A stretch of DNA of 43,653 nt from Clostridia bacterium (GCA_016278615.1 JADQBM010000007.1:15890-59542); one strand, 5' to 3'; counted from the stretch's first letter, positions 9,135-18,526 are shown. Notes: generated by a model from the letters alone, not told the origin. Numbers and translations are program-made.

Positions 9135-10172
9135 ATGCTAATTGGCGAATTTGATTACAATTTACCAGAAGAACAAATTGCACAAAGACCATTGTCAGAA
9201 AGAGATTTATCAAAACTTATGGTTATTAATAGAAAGACAGGAATCATTGATCATAAAGTTTTTACAGATGTCCTGAAGGATCTTCATGAAGGAGATTGTT
9301 TGGTTCTCAATGATTCTCGTGTGATCCCTGCAAGACTTTATGGGTTAAAAGCATCAACGGGCGCTAAGATTGAATTTCTATTGACCAAGAGAATAGATAT
9401 CAAGACATGGCAGACAATGATAAGACCCGGAAAGAGATTGAAGCAGGGAGATAGGGTTCATTTTGGTTTAGAAAACGAGTTAACTGCTGAAGTTCTGGGG
9501 CATGGAGAAGAAGGAACACGTATCGTAAAGTTTTTTTATCAAGGGGTTTTCGAGGAAATCTTAGATAGACTGGGGCATGTTCCGCTTCCCCCCTATATTC
9601 GAAGAGAAAGTGACAAAGACGATAGAGAAAGGTATCAAACTGTATATTCTAAAAATGAAGGTTCCGTGGCTGCACCTACTGCTGGTTTGCATTTTACCGA
9701 TCGGCTATTAAAAGACGCAACTAACAAGGGGGTTCGATTGGCATATGTCACTTTGCATGTTGGAATCGGAACTTTTAGACCTGTAAAAAGCGAAAATATT
9801 TTAGAACATCATATGCACTTTGAGAATTATACCATAGATGAAAAAAATGCTAAAATTATTAATGACACAAAATCAAAGGGTGGAAGAATAATAGCAGTAG
9901 GGACAACTTCTACAAGAACCTTGGAGAGCGCATGCGATGAAAAGGGGATTCTAAGGAGTACCCATATGGCTGCAACAAATCTATTCATTTATCCAGGATA
10001 TCAATTTAAAATTGTGGATGGGATAATCACAAATTTTCACTTACCAAAATCAACATTGCTGATGTTGGTATCTGCTTTTTATAACAGAGAGGCAATACTA
10101 AAGGCTTATAATGATGCGGTAGCGTTAAACTATCGATTTTTTAGCTATGGGGACGCGATGTTTATCTACTGA
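9135..10172 (+). CDS. queA: S-adenosylmethionine:tRNA ribosyltransferase-isomerase QueA
   Basis: 345 aa. QueA moves the ribosyl part of SAM onto preQ1 in tRNA to give epoxyqueuosine, the penultimate step of queuosine synthesis at wobble G34 of His, Tyr, Asn and Asp tRNAs. Family marks: N-terminal [40 protein letters not shown] and the C-terminal [19 protein letters not shown]. It lies just upstream of tgt, the preceding enzyme of the pathway, though a 350-base repeat block now separates them. Confidence 0.97.
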   Translation: MLIGEFDYNLPEEQIAQRPLSERDLSKLMVINRKTGIIDHKVFTDVLKDLHEGDCLVLNDSRVIPARLYGLKASTGAKIEFLLTKRIDIKTWQTMIRPGKRLKQGDRVHFGLENELTAEVLGHGEEGTRIVKFFYQGVFEEILDRLGHVPLPPYIRRESDKDDRERYQTVYSKNEGSVAAPTAGLHFTDRLLKDATNKGVRLAYVTLHVGIGTFRPVKSENILEHHMHFENYTIDEKNAKIINDTKSKGGRIIAVGTTSTRTLESACDEKGILRSTHMAATNLFIYPGYQFKIVDGIITNFHLPKSTLLMLVSAFYNREAILKAYNDAVALNYRFFSYGDAMFIY

Positions 10173-10185
10173 TTGAAGAACAGAA

Positions 10186-10495
10186 AAGATAGATAATAGA
10201 TAACAGATAATAGATAAGAGTTGAGGTGGATTTTGTTTCACAAAATCTTCATTAGGTTAAATCTAAATATTCTGTTAGAAGAGTAAATAGAAAGATAAGA
10301 GATAACAAAACTGGAAAAGAGATAACTAAGAAAGATAACAGATAATAGATAAGAGTTTAGGATGATTTTGTTCCAAAATCTCCATTAGTGTTAAATCCAA
10401 ACAAGCTATAGTAGATTAATAAATAATAACGAGTTTTGCGCTTAGCAAAACTTTCCTTAACTATTATCTGTTATCTATTATCTTTTATCTAAAAT
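10186..10495. repeat. Three heptamer-array/hairpin units between queA and tgt
   Basis: The 350-base gap has no gene. It contains a forward unit (GATAATA/GATAACA heptamers about 10190-10222, hairpin GATTTTG-TTTCA-CAAAATC about 10231-10249) and a second forward unit (about 10330-10385, hairpin GATTTTG-TTC-CAAAATC). A third, inverted unit follows (hairpin AGTTTTGC-GCTTA-GCAAAACT about 10433-10452, then TTATCTG/TTATCTA heptamers 10459-10492). The inverted array stops about 20 bases before the tgt ribosome-binding site GGAGG. Confidence 0.85.
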
Positions 10496-10522
10496 TAATT
10501 TACTAATTACTGGAGGATCTAA

Positions 10523-11928
<1,406 letters not shown>

Positions 11929-11966
11929 TTAATAAGGAAATAATTGAAAGGTTCATTTCTTTTTGT

Positions 11967-11994
11967 TTGATTTTTTTGCATTTTATAGTATAAT
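11967..11994 (+). promoter_or_regulatory. Sigma-A promoter for yajC
   Basis: TTGATT at 11967-11972, a 16-base spacer and TATAAT at 11989-11994. It lies about 30 bases before the yajC ATG, so yajC can be transcribed independently of queA-tgt. Confidence 0.65.
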
Positions 11995-12023
11995 CTATCT
12001 TGAGTACTGAAAGGAGGGTTTTC

Positions 12024-12401
12024 ATGAACGGACAACAATTGTCATTATTATTCCCAATTCTACTTATATTTGTTTTTTATTTTCTCTTAATAAGACCACA
12101 GAAAAAACGAGAAAAAGAAGTTAAGGAAATGAGAAATAATCTTAGGATTGGTGATAGAATCATCACTATCGGAGGAATAAGCGGAAAGATTTTAAAGATA
12201 AAGGATGACAAAATTACGATAGAAATTGGATCAGACAAAACAAAATTAGACATGATGAGATGGGCGATATCATCATTGGATCAACCTTCAAAAGTCGCAC
12301 CTGAAAAAAGCAAGAAAAAAGTGGAAGACAAGCCTGAACTTGTTGAAGAAGATATCAACGAACCAGAAGATGCTTCCATAAACGATAAAAAAGAAGATTA
12401 A
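12024..12401 (+). CDS. yajC: Sec translocon accessory protein YajC
   Basis: 125 aa. One N-terminal transmembrane helix (about residues 5-23, LLFPILLIFVFYFLLI) is followed by the invariant IRPQKKREKEVKEMRNNL and the small conserved domain IGDRIITIGGISGKILKI. A Lys/Glu-rich C-terminal tail (about 90-125) follows. YajC associates with SecDF-SecYEG and aids protein export; secD and secF are about 3 kb downstream. ATG at 12024 chosen because AGGAGGG lies just upstream; a TTG at 12000 would put that site inside the gene. Confidence 0.93.
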   Translation: MNGQQLSLLFPILLIFVFYFLLIRPQKKREKEVKEMRNNLRIGDRIITIGGISGKILKIKDDKITIEIGSDKTKLDMMRWAISSLDQPSKVAPEKSKKKVEDKPELVEEDINEPEDASINDKKED

Positions 12402-12406
12402 ATAGG

Positions 12407-12433
12407 AAGAAGCTTTAATGGCTTCTTTTTTAT
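12407..12433 (+). terminator. Intrinsic terminator of yajC
   Basis: AAGAAGC, a 7-nt loop and GCTTCTT, running into a T-tract. It begins six bases after the yajC stop. Its T-tract is shared with the next palindrome (12425-12470). Confidence 0.85.
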
Positions 12434-12470
12434 TTAATAGGAAATATCGATTTTCTATTAAATAAAAAAG
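12425..12470. repeat. 21-bp inverted repeat (palindrome) with 4-nt loop
   Basis: C-T6-A-TTTAATAG... pairs with its mirror ...CTATTAAAT-A6-G around the loop ATCG: 21 consecutive pairs including one G-T. It begins in the yajC terminator T-tract and ends at the first G of the GGGGG run that opens the structured RNA. The right arm contains TATTAA (12456-12461) and the left arm TTTAAT (12433-12438), spaced 17 bases apart. They could serve as -10 and weak -35 of the RNA; this is an inference. Confidence 0.7.
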
Positions 12471-12729
12471 GGGGAGTGCAGAGGGGATTCCCCCTTGAAG
12501 CCCTAGCAGTAATCTCTGATTACGTAGCAGGTCTCATACAGAAACTCTCCAATCTTTGATTGGTAAAGAGTTTTTCAGTTGCCCAATTAAGGAGGGTGCA
12601 GTGCCGAAGGGAACCATAGCCTTTTTACCCCAAGCTTGCTTGGCTAGGTAAAACGGACAGCAGGGAGCGTAGCGAGTCGGAGGTGAAACCGATGGGTTCC
12701 CTAGCGGAGTGGCTATAGCCACTTTTTTT
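12467..12729 (+). ncRNA. Structured RNA of unassigned family ending in an intrinsic terminator
   Basis: About 260 bases with no credible reading frame, GC-richer than its surroundings. Helices by eye: AAGGGGGA/TCCCCCTT (12468-12475/12489-12496); GTAATC-TCT-GATTAC (12509-12523); AAACTCT/AGAGTTT enclosing CCAATC-TTT-GATTGG (12542-12573). A long-range GGGAACC/GGTTCCC helix (12609-12615/12695-12701) closes a branch holding TTTTACC/GGTAAAA with CCAAG-CTTG-CTTGG (12623-12653) and TCGG/CCGA (12677-12692). The terminator is AGTGGC-TATA-GCCACT plus T7 (12708-12729). It is either a stand-alone RNA or a leader of the TIGR04086 gene that starts 79 bases on. I could not match it to a riboswitch class. Confidence 0.7.
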
Positions 12730-12807
12730 ATTTGTCCATTTCTTAAGGTAATAATTTAATAACCAAGCAAATATAATATACCAAATACTAAATAATGGGG
12801 TGTTAGT

Positions 12808-13191
12808 TTGCTTGATAGAAATTATTTTAAAGAGCATGTAGGGGTATACATAAAATCACTCATCGCAGGATTGGCAATATGTCTTTTGCTCATGCTTCTT
12901 TTTAGCATGATTATGAGGTTTACACTAGTTTCAGAGAAATGGGTAGAGTACTATAGTTTAGGAATCGTGGCTTTTGCTTGTTTGTTTTCGGGGATTACTG
13001 CCGGATATTATAAGAAACGAATGGGCATTTTAAATGGTGTTATCCATTCGATTATTCTTATGTTAGCATTGTATGTTATTTATTTTTTTGCGGTAGAAAG
13101 CATTTCTCTATCCACAATGATTAATTTAAAACATTTGTTTTCTTTGGTATGCGGCGGAATTGGAGGAATGATTGGTGTTAATACTAAGTAA
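12808..13191 (+). CDS. TIGR04086 family four-helix membrane protein
   Basis: 127 aa with four predicted transmembrane helices (about residues 16-38, 49-67, 73-95 and 108-124) and a Gly-rich C-terminus GGIGGMIGVNTK. Size, topology and position between yajC and the SCIFF genes match the clostridial TIGR04086 family. Its function is unknown; recurring location beside SCIFF suggests, but does not prove, a role with that system. The start is TTG at 12808 with GGGGTG upstream. A TATAAT at 12772-12777 lacks a convincing -35. Confidence 0.8.
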   Translation: MLDRNYFKEHVGVYIKSLIAGLAICLLLMLLFSMIMRFTLVSEKWVEYYSLGIVAFACLFSGITAGYYKKRMGILNGVIHSIILMLALYVIYFFAVESISLSTMINLKHLFSLVCGGIGGMIGVNTK

Positions 13192-13238
13192 AAATTTAAG
13201 TCATGACTTGAGCTGTTATTAAGCAGTAACATCTTAGT

Positions 13239-13286
13239 ATAATAAAAAATCATGTTGTTGTATTTAGAAGCATGATTTTTTATTAT
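13239..13286. terminator. 16-bp stem bidirectional terminator
   Basis: ATAATAAAAAATCATG and its exact complement CATGATTTTTTATTAT around a 16-nt loop. The A-run and T-run in the arms allow termination on both strands. It isolates the membrane-protein gene from scfA. Confidence 0.75.
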
Positions 13287-13329
13287 GAAAAAAGGATGTT
13301 CTACCTAAAAGCCATCTAAGGTAAATGCT

Positions 13330-13357
13330 TTGACTTAAACCTTTTGTGTGATATAAT
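13330..13357 (+). promoter_or_regulatory. Strong sigma-A promoter of scfA
   Basis: TTGACT (13330-13335), a 16-base spacer and a perfect TATAAT (13352-13357). It is the best promoter match in the window and lies 34 bases before the scfA start, with an AGAGGAGG ribosome-binding site between. Confidence 0.8.
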
Positions 13358-13391
13358 TTTATCTGCATAATAATAAAGAGGAGGCAAATTA

Positions 13392-13535
13392 ATGAAACAT
13401 ATTAAGACAATATCTAAATCATCTTTGAATATTACCAATGGAAAGGGCTGTGGAGAATGTCAGACATCTTGTCAATCAGCTTGCAAAACTTCATGCACAG
13501 TAGCGAATCAGAAATGTGAGAATAATGATAAATGA
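13392..13535 (+). CDS. scfA: SCIFF ranthipeptide precursor
   Basis: 47 aa, shorter than a usual gene-finder cutoff. Sequence: MKHIKTISKSSLNI leader, then a core with six cysteines in the pattern CGEC..SC..AC..SC.....C. This is the "six cysteines in forty-five residues" peptide found almost universally in Clostridia. The adjacent radical SAM maturase installs thioether cross-links from Cys to a Thr residue; by analogy T37 or nearby Thr/Ser residues of the core are the likely acceptors here. Its role is not settled; quorum-like signalling has been proposed in some clostridia. It has a strong promoter and ribosome-binding site and is followed by a weak terminator that may limit read-through to scfB. 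Confidence 0.95.
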   Translation: MKHIKTISKSSLNITNGKGCGECQTSCQSACKTSCTVANQKCENNDK

Positions 13536-13568
13536 TATTCCAGCGGGAGATGTTTTCAGCTCCTTTAT

Positions 13569-13594
13569 TCTTCCAAAGCGGAAGACTTTTTTAT
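13569..13594 (+). terminator. Terminator or attenuator between scfA and scfB
   Basis: TCTTCC-AAAGC-GGAAGA followed by C and T6. The six-pair stem is short, so partial read-through is likely. A second imperfect hairpin (GGAGATG-TTTT-CAGCTCC) precedes it. This would yield more peptide mRNA than maturase mRNA. Confidence 0.65.
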
Positions 13595-13654
13595 TGTATT
13601 AGAAAATAAAGATATATACAATATATACGTTGAATGTATATTGGAGGAAAAAAT

Positions 13655-14995
13655 ATGTTTCACAAATATCTTTTCAAGGACAAGCATATTGTCTTGGATA
13701 TAAATAGTGGTGCTGTTCATGTGATTGATAAAATTGTATTTGACATATTGGATATCTATGAAGGTGATAATAAAAATGAAGTTTTTTCTGTATTAAGTAA
13801 TGAATACTCAAAAGATGAGATTTCAGAAGCTATTAGTGAATTGGATTACTTAAAATCCCAAGGTTTGCTTTTTTCTGATGATGTTTATATTTCCAATAAA
13901 GCTAAGGATCCGGTAGTAAAAGCTATTTGCTTACATGTGGCACATGATTGTAATATGAATTGTAAATATTGTTTTGGTTCTCAAGGTTCTTTTGAAGGCA
14001 TTAGAGAATTAATGTCCCTTGATACCGGTATCGCTGCAATTGATTTTCTTATTAAGAATTCAGGCAAAAGAAGAAATCTTGAAGTGGATTTTTTTGGTGG
14101 TGAACCTTTAATGAATTTTGATGTGATTAAAGAAATTGTATCTTATGGAAGAAAAGTAGAAATGAACAATAATAAGAAAATTCGATTCACCATTACGACC
14201 AATGGCATTCTTTTGGATGATGAGAAGATAAACTATATCAATGACAATATGGAAAATGTTATTCTCAGTATAGATGGAAGATTGGAAGTAAATGATAAAA
14301 TGAGACGTACATGGAATGACAAGGGAACTTATGAGTTAATAATCAATAATTATGAAAAATTCATTAATAAAAGAAATGATGGTTTATATTATATCCGAGG
14401 AACTTTTACTAAAGAAAATCTTGATTTCTCGGAGGATGTCAAACACCTCATAAACAAAGGCTTTAAAAATGTCTCTATTGAGCCTGTGGTTGTAAAAGAC
14501 CATGAGGATTATGCGATTAAAATTGAACATTTAGATGCTATTCTCAATGAATATGAAAAGTTGTCCGATCTCTACATAAATAATGCGAAGAATAATCAGA
14601 TGTTCGATTTTTTTCATTTTAATATCGATTTAGAACAGGGTCCCTGTGTCTTTAAAAGAATTTCAGGATGTGGTGCAGGAACGGAATATATGGCTGTTGC
14701 ACCCAATGGTGATTTGTATCCTTGTCATCAATTTGTAGGAAATAATGGTTTGAAAATTGGAAGTGTTTATGATGTGGATTATAGTAATGAGCTTTATGAT
14801 ATTTTTAATAATGCACATATTTATAATAAAGAAAAATGCAGAACCTGCTGGGCAAAGTTCTATTGTAGTGGAGGCTGCCATGCAAATGCCTATCACATGA
14901 ATGGAAATATGTTGGAACCATATGAAATAGGATGTGAAATGGAAAAAAAGAGGATAGAATGTGCCATAGGAATAAAGGCAGTGTTAAGTAAATGA
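13655..14995 (+). CDS. scfB: SCIFF radical SAM maturase with SPASM domain
   Basis: 446 aa, the family length. The N-terminal RiPP-recognition-like region (1-85) is followed by the radical SAM motif CNMNCKYC (C99, C103, C106). The C-terminal SPASM/twitch region holds auxiliary [4Fe-4S] ligands (SGCGAGTEYMAVAPNGDLYPC and CRTCWAKFYCSGGC). It forms sactionine/ranthionine-type thioether links in the scfA product. ATG at 13655 chosen because GGAGG sits seven bases upstream; an in-frame ATG at 13634 precedes that site. The TGA stop lies inside an AATGAAT heptamer array (14991 onwards), so a repeat supplies the end of the gene. Confidence 0.96.
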   Translation: MFHKYLFKDKHIVLDINSGAVHVIDKIVFDILDIYEGDNKNEVFSVLSNEYSKDEISEAISELDYLKSQGLLFSDDVYISNKAKDPVVKAICLHVAHDCNMNCKYCFGSQGSFEGIRELMSLDTGIAAIDFLIKNSGKRRNLEVDFFGGEPLMNFDVIKEIVSYGRKVEMNNNKKIRFTITTNGILLDDEKINYINDNMENVILSIDGRLEVNDKMRRTWNDKGTYELIINNYEKFINKRNDGLYYIRGTFTKENLDFSEDVKHLINKGFKNVSIEPVVVKDHEDYAIKIEHLDAILNEYEKLSDLYINNAKNNQMFDFFHFNIDLEQGPCVFKRISGCGAGTEYMAVAPNGDLYPCHQFVGNNGLKIGSVYDVDYSNELYDIFNNAHIYNKEKCRTCWAKFYCSGGCHANAYHMNGNMLEPYEIGCEMEKKRIECAIGIKAVLSK

Positions 14996-15222
14996 ATAAT
15001 GAATAATGAATAGTGAAGGAAGAAATCTTGCATTGCAAAATTTCCTTGATTGATATTAAGAACAATCATAACGGTTAGAGTTATCCTTATTATGCCGATT
15101 GAATGAGAAAGCTGTAAAAGTTGGTTTTGCTTATAGAATTATTATTCTTGTCACAATGTAGATTTTGCATTGCAAAATCATCCTGCATTATTCATTGTTC
15201 ATTATTAATTCTTAATTAAATA
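14990..15222. repeat. Mirror-paired GAATAAT heptamer element between scfB and the carbonic anhydrase gene
   Basis: The left array has AATGAAT/GAATAAT heptamers (14990-15016), then the hairpin ATCTTGCATTGCAAAAT (about 15025-15042). The right unit has hairpin GATTTTGC-ATT-GCAAAATC (about 15162-15180), then inverted ATTATTC/ATTGTTC heptamers (15186-15210). The middle 100 bases show nothing recognisable. Confidence 0.8.
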
Positions 15223-15233
15223 CGGAGGTTGAT

Positions 15234-15758
15234 ATGATAGTAGATGTTGAAGGTCTTGTTCCTCAACTTCAGGATTCTTGCTATATTGCGGATACTGCGG
15301 TAGTTGCGGGGAATGTATCAATGGGTGAACATACCAGTGTTTGGTTTAACACGGTTATTAGAGGGGATATCAATCACATAACCATTGGCAAAAACAGTAA
15401 CATTCAGGATAATTGTACGATTCACGTATCTGAAAAATTCCCTGCAATAATTGGTGATAAAGTAGTAGTAGGACACAATGCTACGATCCACGCCTGTACT
15501 ATTGGTGAACATGTTTTGGTAGGAATAGGGTCTATAATTTTGGATGGCGCCATTATTGGGGATCATGTTGTGATTGGAGCAGGAACGATTATCCCCCCTG
15601 GGAAAGTAATAGAAAGTAATACGGTTGTTATGGGGAACCCCTATAAAGTAATCAGATCATATAATATGAATGATGAAGAAATGATTCATGGTATTATTTC
15701 AAGATACTTAGAGTGGTCAAAAATATATAAAGATACTGCAAAGGAGGTAAAGAAATGA
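15234..15758 (+). CDS. Gamma-class carbonic anhydrase-like hexapeptide protein
   Basis: 174 aa, a left-handed beta-helix made of hexapeptide repeats (for example IGDKVVVGHNATIHACTIGE). Three histidines in the gamma-carbonic anhydrase metal positions are present: H64 (CTIHV), H81 (VGHN) and H86 (TIHAC). The family is YrdA/PaaY-like; many members bind zinc or iron, but not all have measurable carbonic anhydrase activity. Its TGA overlaps the secD ATG (ATGA), so translation of the two is coupled, though no functional link to export is known. The gene has its own ribosome-binding site, GGAGG. Confidence 0.88.
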   Translation: MIVDVEGLVPQLQDSCYIADTAVVAGNVSMGEHTSVWFNTVIRGDINHITIGKNSNIQDNCTIHVSEKFPAIIGDKVVVGHNATIHACTIGEHVLVGIGSIILDGAIIGDHVVIGAGTIIPPGKVIESNTVVMGNPYKVIRSYNMNDEEMIHGIISRYLEWSKIYKDTAKEVKK

Positions 15759-17005
15759 AAAGGACTATGGTGATATTGCTTATTTTAATTATCATCGTTG
15801 GCTGGACTGTGTCTGTGTCCGGATTATCTATAGGAAATCTCGCTATTGAGCCTATAAATAAACAAATAAAGTTGGGACTTGAGTTAAAGGGTGGGGTATA
15901 TGTGGTTATGGAAGCAGAAACAAATGCTTCAGGAGAAGAGTTAAGGGCACTTATGCAACAAACCCAACAGGTAATAGAAAGGCGCGTAAATGCAATGGGT
16001 CTTTCGGAACCAAATGTAATGGTTGAAGGAGAAAAACGAATTCGAGTTGAGCTTCCAGGTGTTAAAAATTCATCTGAAGCCATTGAGGCCATCGGGAAAA
16101 CGGCTCAATTAGAGTTTATGGATCATACAGGAAAAGTAATACTTACAGGAAAAGATGTTAAAAATGCAGGGGTTTCATATGATGAATACAACAAACCAGT
16201 AGTCTCTTTGGAGATGACTGGAAAGGGGGCAGATGCATTTTATGAGGCCACAAAGATTGCTGTCGCAGCAACGGGTGAGGCCAATATCATTTATATTGTC
16301 TTAGATGGTGAAGTGATATCAGCACCGACTGTAACTGAAGAAATACCCAGTGGGAAAGCTCAGATTACAGGGTCTTATTCTGTTGAAGAAGCTGCTACCC
16401 AGGCTGCGCTCATTAGAGGAGGCGCCCTCCCCGTCACGCTTCACGAAATAGAAACATCTATTACAGGACCGACTCTTGGACTGGAATCATTTAACAGAAG
16501 TGTTTTTGCAGGAGTTTTGGGAGTCGCCCTTATTCTTATTTTTATGTTGGCGTACTATCGATTACCAGGGATTGCAGCAGGGATTGCATTGCTCCTTTAT
16601 ATCCTTGTGGTGATTTGGGTTATGATTGGATTCAATGCTGTTCTTACGCTTCCAGGAGCTGCTGGTATTATACTCTCCATAGGGATGGCGGTAGATGCCA
16701 ATGTTATTATCTTTGAAAGGATAAAGGAAGAAATAAAGAACGGAAAGACCATAAGGGTATCGGTGAATTCCGGTTTTAGGAGAGCGTTAAAAACTATTAT
16801 GGACGCAAATATTACAACCCTTATTGCAGGAATTGTTTTATATCAATTTGGGTCTGGACCAGTGAAGGGATTTGCAGTCACTTTGATGATTGGTATTATT
16901 GTTAGTTTGTTAACGGCGGTTATCATCACAAGATTACTACTTTCTGTGCTGTCTGATATTAAAGGAACCAATAAAGCCATATTTTATGGTGTGAAGGAGG
17001 GCTGA
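15755..17005 (+). CDS. secD: Protein translocase subunit SecD
   Basis: 416 aa, six transmembrane helices expected (one at residues 5-27, five at about 255-405). SecD, with SecF, uses the proton-motive force to pull secreted proteins across the membrane. Family marks: KLGLELKGGVYVVMEAE at the start of the P1 domain, IRGGALPVTL before helix 2 and GMAVDANVIIFERIKEE in the conserved D4 region with its essential Asp. The P1 loop is shorter than in E. coli, as in other Firmicutes. The start overlaps the carbonic anhydrase stop; secF follows two bases later. Confidence 0.97.
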   Translation: MKRTMVILLILIIIVGWTVSVSGLSIGNLAIEPINKQIKLGLELKGGVYVVMEAETNASGEELRALMQQTQQVIERRVNAMGLSEPNVMVEGEKRIRVELPGVKNSSEAIEAIGKTAQLEFMDHTGKVILTGKDVKNAGVSYDEYNKPVVSLEMTGKGADAFYEATKIAVAATGEANIIYIVLDGEVISAPTVTEEIPSGKAQITGSYSVEEAATQAALIRGGALPVTLHEIETSITGPTLGLESFNRSVFAGVLGVALILIFMLAYYRLPGIAAGIALLLYILVVIWVMIGFNAVLTLPGAAGIILSIGMAVDANVIIFERIKEEIKNGKTIRVSVNSGFRRALKTIMDANITTLIAGIVLYQFGSGPVKGFAVTLMIGIIVSLLTAVIITRLLLSVLSDIKGTNKAIFYGVKEG

Positions 17006-17007
17006 AA

Positions 17008-17892
17008 ATGAAATTGGAGATTATTAAGAATAATAAAAGGTGGTACCTCATTTCATCTGTAATTATCATAATCGGCTTAACTTTTGGATTTTTGGGTGGA
17101 TTTGATTTAGGAATAGATTTTACAGGTGGAACCATGATGCATATTGATATGGAACAACATGTTTCCGTAGATGAAATTAGAAATATTACCCATAAATATG
17201 ATCTAAATGAGAGCATTGTACATATAGGTGCTGATAAAAATGAAATTATGCTAAAAACGAAGCAATCTCTTTCAAATGAAGAGAGAACAGAGATATATAA
17301 TGATATTTCACAAAAGTACAACTTAGAGAAGGAAAACCTTTTGGCTGTTGGTCAGTTTGGACCTTCTATTGGTGATGAAACCAAGAAAAAAGCAGTTATT
17401 TCTGTGCTGATTGCCAGCTTAGGGATGTTAGTATACATAGCTTTAAGATTTGAAATCATATTCGCTATGGCAGCGGTTATTGCGTTGTTACATGATATTT
17501 TAATGATGATTGCATTTTATGGTTTATTCAGAATTCCCATTAACGGACCCTTTATTGCAGCGATATTGATTACTGTAGGATATTCTATTAATGATACCAT
17601 TGTTGTTTTTGACAGAGTTCGAGAAAATGTTGAAATCGTTAAGAAAAAGAAATATGGTGAGATCGTTGACATGAGTATACGCCAAACCATTAGCAGATCC
17701 ATTAATACTTCAGTAACAACCTTGTTGGCCATTATCTGTTTATATATCTTTGGCGTTCAATCCATTAAAGAGTTTACTCTGCCGTTGATTGCGGGGATTG
17801 TATCGGGAACATATTCATCTATATTCATAGCGAGTCCCATATGGTATAATCTCAATATGATATTCAACAAGCCAAGGTATGTGGGTAAATAA
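17008..17892 (+). CDS. secF: Protein translocase subunit SecF
   Basis: 294 aa, six helices. Marks: FDLGIDFTGGTMMHI after the first helix, VGQFGPSIGDETKKKAVIS and the D4-type GYSINDTIVVFDRVREN. It forms the SecDF complex with the neighbouring product and YajC. The gap from secD is two bases, with the ribosome-binding site GGAGGG in the secD 3' end. Confidence 0.97.
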   Translation: MKLEIIKNNKRWYLISSVIIIIGLTFGFLGGFDLGIDFTGGTMMHIDMEQHVSVDEIRNITHKYDLNESIVHIGADKNEIMLKTKQSLSNEERTEIYNDISQKYNLEKENLLAVGQFGPSIGDETKKKAVISVLIASLGMLVYIALRFEIIFAMAAVIALLHDILMMIAFYGLFRIPINGPFIAAILITVGYSINDTIVVFDRVRENVEIVKKKKYGEIVDMSIRQTISRSINTSVTTLLAIICLYIFGVQSIKEFTLPLIAGIVSGTYSSIFIASPIWYNLNMIFNKPRYVGK

Positions 17893-17931
17893 ACAAGAAT
17901 GCATTATTAGATAATATGGGGGGGACCAACA

Positions 17932-18450
17932 TTGAAAATTAATTTGAAAGACAAAATACGTGATATTCAAGATTTTCCTGCTAAAGGAATTCTTTTCAGA
18001 GATATCACCACTTTGCTTCAAGATAAAGATGCTTTTATCACGGCAGTGGATGAAATGAAAAAAATGGTTGAGGGCTATGATTTTGAGTTAATTGTTGGCC
18101 CTGAATCAAGAGGTTTTATTGTCGGTACACCTTTGGCTTATGCTACAGGCAGAGGTTTTGTACCCATTAGAAAGCAAGGAAAGCTTCCATACAAAACCAT
18201 TCGCTATAAATATGACTTAGAATATGGAAGTGATACCTTAGAAATTCACATGGATGCCATTAAAGAAGGACAAAAGGTGATTATTGTTGACGATTTGCTG
18301 GCAACAGGTGGTACAATTCTATCCACAATCAAGTTGGTTGAACAATTAGGTGGAGAAGTGACAGGCGTTTTTGTCATGATAGAGCTTTTAGATTTGAAAG
18401 GAAGAGAGAAGTTAGCGGAATATAAAGTAAATTCTTTACTACAATACTAA
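17932..18450 (+). CDS. apt: Adenine phosphoribosyltransferase
   Basis: 172 aa. It salvages adenine to AMP using PRPP. N-terminal KDKIRDIQDFPAKGILFRDI is characteristic, LIVGPESRGFIVGTPLA forms the adenine-side loop and VIIVDDLLATGGT is the PRPP-binding motif. The start is TTG at 17932 preceded by a G-rich site. Apt next to rel is a classical Firmicute arrangement linking purine salvage to (p)ppGpp metabolism. Confidence 0.96.
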   Translation: MKINLKDKIRDIQDFPAKGILFRDITTLLQDKDAFITAVDEMKKMVEGYDFELIVGPESRGFIVGTPLAYATGRGFVPIRKQGKLPYKTIRYKYDLEYGSDTLEIHMDAIKEGQKVIIVDDLLATGGTILSTIKLVEQLGGEVTGVFVMIELLDLKGREKLAEYKVNSLLQY

Positions 18451-18472
18451 CAATTATGCTATGGGGGAAACG

Positions 18473-18500
18473 GAAGACGGGATAAACCTGTCTTCATTTT
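18473..18500 (+). terminator. Hairpin between apt and rel
   Basis: GAAGACGGG-ATAAA-CCTGTCTTC (nine pairs, one G-T), then A and a T-run of only four. It could attenuate transcription into rel, or just process the transcript. Confidence 0.5.
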
Positions 18501-18526
18501 AAACTCTGTTTCAGGGAGAAAATGAG

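Noticed and set aside
12467-12729. Lysine riboswitch
   Set aside because: GCCGAAG and GGAGTGGCTAT segments are reminiscent, but there is no closing P1 pairing of the 5' and 3' ends and the helix order does not match.
12534-12837. Minus-strand reading frames of 60-70 codons across the structured RNA
   Set aside because: No ribosome-binding site, no recognisable product, and they run through the helices and terminator of the RNA.
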